Below are positions 56,039 through 64,000 of a DNA stretch of 64,000 bases, one piece after another. Under the pieces are notes generated by a model. The model had not been told where the DNA came from and ran no database searches. It worked only from the letters and a program-made list of their open reading frames with translations. The DNA is from Amaranthus tricolor. Lineage: Eukaryota; Streptophyta; Magnoliopsida; Caryophyllales; Amaranthaceae. The stretch is from assembly GCF_026212465.1 (NCBI RefSeq), contig NC_080053.1, positions 1,170,038 to 1,234,037 of the forward strand, written 5' to 3'. Numbering within the stretch: the stretch's first letter is position 1; every line of letters begins with the position of its first letter. Both the position numbers and the translations under genes were made by a program.

Positions 56039-59000
56039 ATCAATAATGAATGAACGATGAAGAATGAACAAGGATCAATGATTAATGAACAATGAACGAT
56101 GAAGAATGAACAAGGATCAATGAGCATTGAAGAATGAACGATGAAGAATGAACAAGGATCAATGATCAATGAACAATGAACGATGAAGAATGAAACAGGA
56201 TCAATGAGCATTGTAGAATGAACGATGAAGAATGTACAAGGATCAATGATGAATAATGAATGAACGATGAAGAATGAAGAAGGATCAATGATCATTGAAG
56301 AATGAACGATGAAGAATGAATATGGTTCAATGATCATTAAAGAATGAACGATGAAGAATGAACAAGGATCAATGATCATTGAAGAATGAACGATGAAGAA
56401 TGAACAAGGATCAATGATCAATGAACAATGAATGATGAAGAATCAACCAGGATCAATGAGCATTGAAGAATGAACGATTTAGAATGAACAAGGATCAATG
56501 ATCAATGAAGATGGAACGATGAAGAATGAACAAGGATCAATGATCATTGAAGAATGAACGATGAAAAATGAATATGGATCAATGATCATTAAAGAATGAA
56601 CGATGAAGAATGAACAAGGATCAATGATCATTGAAGAATGAACGATGAAGAATGAACAAGGATCAATGATCAATGAACAATGAATGATGATGATTCAACC
56701 AGGATCAATGAGCATTGAAGAATGAACGATTTAGAATGAACAAGGATCAATGATCAATGAAGATGGAACGATGAAGAATGAACAAGGATCAATGATCATT
56801 GAAGAATGAACGATGAAGAATGAATATGGATCAATGATCATTAAAGAATGAACGATGAAGAATGAACAAGGATCAATGATCATTGAAGAATGAACGATGA
56901 AGAATGAACAAGGATCAATGATCAATGAACAATGAACGATGAAGAATGAACCAGGATCAATGAGCATTGAAGAATGAACGATTTAGAATGAACAAGGATC
57001 AATGATCATTGAAGATGGAACGATGAAGAATGAACAAGGATTAATGATTAATGAACAATGAACGATGAAGAATGAACAAGGATCAATGAGCATTGAAGAA
57101 TGAATGATGAAGAATGAACAAGGATCAATGATCAATGAACAATGAAGGATGAAGAATGAACGAGGATCAATGAGCATTGTAGAATGAACGATGAAGAATG
57201 TACAAGGATCAATGATGAATAATGAATGAACGATGAAGAATGAACAAGGATCAATGATCATTGAAGAATGAACGATGAAGAATGAATATGGATCAATGAT
57301 CATTAAAGAATGAACGATGAAGATAGAGCATGGATCAATGATCATTGAAGAATGAACGATGAAGAATGAACAAGGATCAATGATCAATGAACAATGAACG
57401 ATGAAGAATGAACCAGGATCAATGAGCAATGAAGAATGAACGATTTAGAATGAACAAGGATCAATGATCATTTAAGATGGAACGATGAAGAATGAACAAG
57501 GATCAATGATCATTGAAGAATGAACGATGAAGAATGAATATGGATCAATGATCATTAAAGAATGAACGATGAAGAATGAACAAGGATCAATGATCATTGA
57601 AGAATGAACGATGAAGAATGAACACGGATCAATGATCAATGAACAATGAACGATGAAGAATGAACCAGGATCAATGAGCATTGAAGAATGAAGGATTTAG
57701 AATGAACAAGGATCAATGATCATTGAAGATGGAACGATGAAGAATGAACAAGGATCAATGATCATTGAAGAATGAACGATGAAGAATGAACAAGGATCAA
57801 TGATTAATGAACAATGAACGATGAAGAATGAACAAGGATCAATGAGCATTGAAGAATGAATGATGAAGAATGAACAAGGATCAATGATCAATAAACAATG
57901 AACGATGAAGAATGAACGAGGATCAATGAGCATTGTAGAATGAACGATGAAGAATGTACAAGGATCAATGATGAATAATGAATGAACGATGAAGAATGAA
58001 CAAGGATCAATGATCATTGAAGAATGAACGATGAAGAATGAATATGGATCAATGATCATTAAAGAATGAACGATGAAGAATGAACAAGGATCAATGATCA
58101 TTGAAGAATGAACGATGAAGAATGAACAAGGATCAATGATCAATGAACAATGAACGATGAAGAATGAACCAGGATCAATGAGCATTGAAGAATGAACGAT
58201 TTAGAATGAACAAGGATCAATGATCATTCAAGATGGAACGATGAAGAATGAACAAGGATCAATGATCATTGAAGAATGAACGATGAGAAATGAATATGGA
58301 TCAATGATCATTAAAGAATGAACGATGAAGAATGAACAAGGATCAATGATCATTGAAGAATGAACGATGAAGAATGAACAATGAACGATGAAGAATGAAC
58401 CAGGATCAATGAGCATTGAAGAATGAACGATTTAGAACGAACAAGGATCAATGATCATTGAAGATGGAACGATGAAGAATGAACATTGATCAATGATTAA
58501 TGAACAATGAACGATGAAGAATGAACAAGGATCAATGAGCATTGAAGAATGAATGATGAAGAATGAACAAGGATCAATGATCAATGAACAATGAACGATG
58601 AGGAATGAACGAGGATCAATGAGCACTGTAGAATGAACGATGAAGAATGTACAAGGATCAATGATGAATAATGAATGAACGATGAAGAATGAACAAGGAT
58701 CAATGATCATTGAAGAATGAACGGTGAAGAATGAATATGGATCAATGATCATTAAAGAATGAACGATGATGAATGAACAAGGATCAATGATCATTGAAGA
58801 ATGAACGATGAAGAATGAACAAGGATCAATGATCAATGAACAATGAACGATGAAGAATGAACCAGGATCAATGAGCATTGAAGAATGAACGATTTAGAAT
58901 GAACAAGGATCAATGATCATTGAAGATGGAACGATGAAGAATGAACAAGGATCAATGATCATTAAAGAATGAACGATTTAGAATGAACAAGGATAATTGA

Positions 59001-61400
59001 TCATTGAAGAATGAACGATGAAGAATGAACAAGGATCAATGATCAATAATGAATGAACGATGAAGAATGAACAAGGATCAATGATTAATGAACAATGAAC
59101 GATGAAGAATGAAGAAGGATCAATGAGCATTGAAGAATGAATGATGAAGAATGAACAAGGATCAATGATCAATGAACAATGAAGGATGAAGAATGAACGA
59201 GGATCAATGAGCATTGTAGAATGAAAGATGAAGAATGTACAAGGATCAATGATGAATAATGAATGAACGATGAAGAATGAACAAGGATCAATGATCATTG
59301 AAGAATGAACGATGAAGAATGAATATGGATCAATGATCATTAAAGAATGAACGATGAAGAATGAGCAAGGATCAATGATCATTGAAGAATGAACGATGAA
59401 GAATGAACAAGGATCAATGATCAATGAACAATGAACGATGAAGAATGAACCAGGATCAATGAGCAATGAAGAATGAACTATTTAGAATGAACAAGGATCA
59501 ATGATCATTGAAGATGGAACGATGAAGAATGAACAAGGATCAATGATCATTGAAGAATGAACGATGAAGAATAAATATGGATCAATGATCATTAAAGAAT
59601 GAACGATGAAGAATGAACAAGGATCAATGATCATTGAAGAATGAACGATGAAGAATGAACAAGGATCAATGATCAATGAACAATGAACGATGAAGAATGA
59701 ACCAGGATCAATGAGCATTGAAGAATGAACGATTTAGAATGAACAAGGATCAATGATCATTGAAGATGGAACGATGAAGAATGAACAAGGATCAATGATC
59801 ATTAAAGAATGAACGATTTAGAATGAACAAGGATAATTGATCATTGAAGAATGAACGATGAAGAATGAACAAGGATCAATGATCAATAATGAATGAACGA
59901 TGAAGAATGAACAAGGATCAATGATTAATGAACAATGAACGATGAAGAATGAACAAGGATCAATGAGCATTGAAGAATGAACGATGAAGAATGAACAAGG
60001 ATCAATGATCAATGAACAATGAACGATGAAGAATGAAACAGGATCAATGAGCATTGTAGAATGAACGATGAAGAATGTACAAGGATCAATGATGAATAAT
60101 GAATGAACGATGAAGAATGAACAAGGTTCAATGATCATTGAAGAATGAACGATGAAGAATGAATATGGTTCAATGATCATTAAAGAATGAACGATGAAGA
60201 ATGAACAAGGATCAATGATCATTGAAGAATGAACGATGAAGAATGAACAAGGATCAATGATCAATGAACAATGAATGATGAAGAATCAACCAGGATCAAT
60301 GAGCATTGAAGAATGAACGATTTAGAATGAACAAGGATCAATGATCAATGAAGATGGAACGATGAAGAATGAACAAGGATCAATGATCATTGAAGAATGA
60401 ACGATGAAGAATAAATATGGATCAATGATCATTAAAGAATGAACGATGAAGAATGAACAAGGATCAATGATCATTGAAGAATGAACGATGAAGAATGAAC
60501 AAGGATCAATGATTAATGAACAATGAACGATGAAGAATGAACAAGGATCAATGAGCATTGAAGAATGAATGATGAAGAATGAACAAGGATCAATGATCAA
60601 TGAACAATGAAGGATGAAGAATGAACGAGGATCAATGAGCATTGTAGAATGAACGATGATGAATGTACAAGGATCAATGATGAATAATGAATGAACGATG
60701 AAGAATGAACAAGGATCAATGATCATTGAAGAATGAACGATGAAGAATGAATATGGATCAATGATCATTAAAGAATGAACGATGAAGAATGAGCAAGGAT
60801 CAATGATCATTGAAGAATGAACGATGAAGAAAGAACAAGGTTCAATGATCAATGAACAATGAACGATGAAGAATGAACCAGGATCAATGAGCAATGAAGA
60901 ATGAACGATTTAGAATGAACAAGGATCAATGATCATTGAAGATGGAACGATGAAGAATGAACAAGGATCAATAATCATTGAAGAATGAACGATGGAGAAT
61001 GAATATGGATCAATGATCATTAAAGAATGAACGATGAAGAATGAACAAGGATCAATGATCATTGAAGAATGAACGATGAAGAATGAACAAGGATCAATGA
61101 TCAATGAACAATGAACGATGAAGAATGAACCAGGATCAATGAGCATTGAAGAATGAAGGATTTAGAATGAACAAGGATCAATGATCATTGAAGATGGAAC
61201 GATGAAGAATGAACAAGGATCAATGATTAATGAACAATGAACGATGAAGAATGAACAAGGATCAATGAGCATTGAAGAATGAATGATGAAGAATGAACAA
61301 GGATCAATGATCAATGAACAATGAACGATGAAGAATGAACGATGAAGAATGAACATGGATCAATGATCACTAATGAATGAACAATGAAGAATGAACAAGG
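56039..61400 (+). repeat. Less regular mosaic part of the array
   Basis: The same 42-bp units continue, but long constant-offset matches to the superblock were not found by eye. Short matches exist: about 55960-56460 recurs at about 59803-60303 (offset 3843), and a six-unit block is repeated near 56479 and 56731. Private changes are more frequent, for example a cluster near 57321 (GATGAAGATAGAGCATGG) and GATGATGATTCAACC near 56687. No gene, RNA or unique spacer is present. Confidence 0.75.
61311..61385 (+). other. Irregular junction breaking the 42-bp register
   Basis: GAACGATGAAGAAT is repeated in tandem here, followed by GAACATGGATC and GATCACTAATGAATG. This combination is not seen elsewhere in the window. 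The open - strand frame shifts across it: frames at 61162-61356 and 61311-61664 overlap in different phases. It lies just before the 1.3-kb duplication and probably marks a rearrangement point. Confidence 0.6.
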
Positions 61401-61419
61401 ATCAATGATCATTGAAGAA

Positions 61420-64000
61420 TGAACGATGAAGAATGTACAAGGATCAATGATGAATAATGAATGAACGATGAAGAATGAACAAGGATCAATGATCATTGAA
61501 GAATGAACGATGAAGAATGAATATGGATCAATGATCATTAAAGAATGAACGATGAAGAATGAGCAAGGATCAATGATCATTGAAGAATGAACGATGAAGA
61601 ATGAATAAGGATCAATGATCAATGAACAATGAACGATGAAGAATGAACCAGGATCAATGAGCAATGAAGAATGAACGATTTAGAATGAACAAGGATCAAT
61701 GATCATTGAAGATGGAACGATGAAGAATGAACAAGGATCAATGATCATTGAAGAATGAACGATGAAGAATGAATATGGATCAATGATCATTAAAGAATGA
61801 ACGATGAAGAATGAACAAGGATCAATGATCATTGAAGAATGAACGATGAAGAATGAACAAGGATCAATGATCAATGAACAATGAACGATGAAGAATGAAC
61901 CAGGATCAATGAGCATTGAAGAATGAACGATTTAGAATGAACAAGGATCAATGATCATTGAAGATGGAACGATGAAGAATGAACAAGGATCAATGATTAA
62001 TGAACAATGAACGATGAAGAATGAACAAGGATCAATGAGCATTGAAGAATGAATGATGAAGAATGAACAAGGATCAATGATCAATAAACAATGAACGATG
62101 AAGAATGAACGAGGATCAATGAGCATTGTAGAATGAACGATGAAGAATGTACAAGGATCAATGATGAATAATGAATGAACGATGAAGAATGAACAAGGAT
62201 CAATGATCATTGAAGAATGAACGATGAAGAATGAACAAGGATTAATGATCATTGAAGAATGAACGATGAAGAATGAACAAGGATCAATGATCAATGAACA
62301 ATGAACGATGAAGAATGAACCAGGATCAACGAGCATTGAAGAATGAACGATTTAGAATGAACAAGGATCAATGATCATTCAAGATGGAACGATGAAGAAT
62401 GAACAAGGATCAATGATCATTGAAGAATGAACGATGAGAAATGAATATGGATCAATGATCATTAAAGAATGAACGATGAAGAATGAACAAGGATCAATGA
62501 TCATTGAAGAATGAACGATGAAGAATGAACAATGAACGATGAAGAATGAACCAGGATCAATGAGCATTGAAGAATGAACGATTTAGAATGAACAAGGATC
62601 AATGATCATTGAAGATGGAACGATGAAGAATGAATAGGATCAATGAGCATTGAAGAATGAATGATGAAGAATGAACAAGGATCAATGATCAATGAACAAT
62701 GAACGATGAGGAATGAACGAGGATCAATGAGCATTGTAGAATGAACGATGAAGAATGTACAAGGATCAATGATGAATAATGAATGAACGATGAAGAATGA
62801 ACAAGGATCAATGATCATTGAAGAATGAACGGTGAAGAATGAATATGGATCAATGATCATTAAAGAATGAACGATGAAGAATGAGCAAGGATCAATGATC
62901 ATTGAAGAATGAACGATGAAGAATGAATAAGGATCAATGATCAATGAACAATGAACGATGAAGAATGAACCAGGATCAATGAGCAATGAAGAATGAACGA
63001 TTTAGAATAAACAAGGATCAATGATCATTGAAGATGGAACGATGAAGAATGAACAAGGATCAATGATCATTGAAGAATGAACGATGAAGAATGAATATGG
63101 ATCAATGATCATTAAAGAATGAACGTTGAAGAATGAACAAGGATCAATGATCATTGAAGAATGAACGATGAAGAATGAACAAGGATCAATGATCAATGAA
63201 CAATGAACGATGAAGAATGAACCAGGATCAATGAGCATTGAAGAATGAACGATTTAGAATGAACAAGGATCAATGATCATTGAAGATGGAACGATGAAGA
63301 ATGAACAAGGATCAATGATTAATGAACAATGAACGATGAAGAATGAACAAGGATCAATGAGCATTGAAGAATGAATGATGAAGAATGAACAAGGATCAAT
63401 GATCAATAAACAATGAACGATGAAGAATGAACGAGGATCAATGAGCATTGTAGAATGAACGATGAAGAATGTACAAGGATCAATGATGAATAATGAATGA
63501 ACGATGAAGAATGAACAAGGATCAATGATCATTGAAGAATGAACGATGAAGAATGAACAAGGATTAATGATCATTGAAGAATGAACGATGAAGAATGAAC
63601 AAGGATCAATGATCAATGAACAATGAACGATGAAGAATGAACCAGGATCAACAAGCATTGAAGAATGAACGATTTAGAATGAACAAGGATCAATGATCAT
63701 TCAAGATGGAACGATGAAGAATGAACAAGGATCAATGATCATTGAAGAATGAACGATGAGAAATGAATATGGATCAATGATCATTAAAGAATGAACGATG
63801 AAGAATGAACAAGGATCAATGATCATTGAAGAATGAACGATGAAGAATGAACCAGGATCAATGAGCATTGAAGAATGAACGATTTAGAATGAACAAGGAT
63901 CAATGATCATTGAAGATGGAACGATGAAGAATGAATAGGATCAATGAGCATTGAAGAATGAATAATGAAGAATGAACAAGGATCAATGATCAATGAACAA
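61420..64000 (+). repeat. Direct tandem duplication, about 1.3-kb unit, open at right end
   Basis: Sequence from about 61420 recurs from about 62742 at an offset of 1322 bp. The pair of markers at 61680/63002, the pair at 61932/63254 and the GGATTAATG change (near 62241 and 63563) all agree. After about 63840 the offset falls to 1301, because the second copy lost one 21-bp half-unit. The GAATAGGATC indel near 62634 recurs near 63935. The second copy runs out of the window. Confidence 0.8.

Larger units (their letters stand above)
1..64000 (+). repeat. Continuous 42-bp tandem satellite array filling the window
   Basis: Every line of the window is a variant of one unit of about 42 bp, all in the same orientation, with no unique sequence between units. 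A typical unit is 20 A, 10 G, 8 T and 4 C, so the + strand is about 71% purine and one-third G+C, with one CpG per unit. Units vary by single-base changes and by indels of 21, 3 or occasionally 1 bp. The window opens at ACCAGGATC and closes at GATCAATGAACAA, both inside a unit, so neither array edge is present. I saw no tRNA, rRNA, transposase, promoter or terminator. The function is unknown; satellite DNA is the best description, and host and chromosomal location cannot be read from the sequence. Confidence 0.97.

Noticed and set aside
61162..61356. A distinct gene start, because this frame begins MFILHRS rather than MLIDPGS
   Set aside because: The new residues come from the same repeat read in a shifted phase after an indel, not from new sequence.
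244..63658. More than 100 - strand open frames of 60-204 codons as genes encoding a 14-residue repeat protein
   Set aside because: They start and stop at repeat variants, have no non-repeat part or expression signals, and are the expected result of a 42-bp period with only one frame lacking a stop in the basic unit. Substitutions between units are freely amino-acid changing.
1..64000. CRISPR array
   Set aside because: There are no unique spacers; what lies between any two copies of a word is itself repeat. No cas-like gene is present.
1..64000. Telomere repeat, because of the 7-bp period
   Set aside because: The words are GAAGAAT/GAACGAT-like and mixed, without the G-runs of known telomere repeats, and they are organised in 42-bp units.
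1..64000. Centromere identity from a CENP-B box
   Set aside because: I saw no match to the CG-rich CENP-B box pattern; the unit has only one CpG. A centromeric role cannot be claimed from sequence alone.
1..64000. Mobile element or virus remnant
   Set aside because: There are no terminal repeats bounding unique sequence, no transposase, integrase or polymerase motifs, and no non-repeat DNA anywhere in the window.

Overview
The whole 64 kb window is one uninterrupted tandem-repeat (satellite-like) array. I found no gene, RNA gene, mobile element or unique spacer. The window starts and ends inside a repeat unit, so the array continues beyond both ends. The basic unit is about 42 bp, giving roughly 1,500 units by simple division. 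It is built from six 7-bp words, which pair up as two related 21-bp halves. All units point the same way. The + strand is strongly purine-rich: a typical unit has 20 A, 10 G, 8 T and 4 C, about one-third G+C.

Above the 42-bp level there is clear higher-order structure. Unit variants recur in fixed order in blocks of 6, 11 and 15 units (252, 462 and 630 bp). These blocks form a superblock of about 12.5 kb. Layout: 1-4026 is the truncated tail of one superblock copy (S0). 4027-16959 is S1. 16960-34678 is S2, enlarged to 17.7 kb by internal duplications with offsets of 1659, 1785 and 2709 bp. 34679-47188 is S3, which matches S1 almost unit for unit at an offset of 30652 bp. 47189-50292 is a short rearranged S4. 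50308-56038 holds a 462-bp triplet and a 2.9-kb duplication. 56039-61400 is a less regular mosaic. 61420-64000 is a 1.3-kb tandem duplication running off the end.

The - strand carries many open reading frames of 60-204 codons with a 14-residue period, typified by SMIIDPCSFFIVHS. I do not call these genes. A 42-bp period divisible by three keeps one frame open, the other five frames have a stop in nearly every unit, and the - strand frames all end at the same repeat-variant stop. A coding role is not excluded, but nothing in the window supports it.

The organism cannot be identified from this sequence. An array this long and this layered would be typical of satellite DNA at a centromeric, subtelomeric or other heterochromatic site in a eukaryote. 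Shorter heptamer-phased repeats are also known in some bacteria, for example the heptanucleotide STRR repeats of cyanobacteria. All duplication limits below were read by eye and are approximate to tens of bases.
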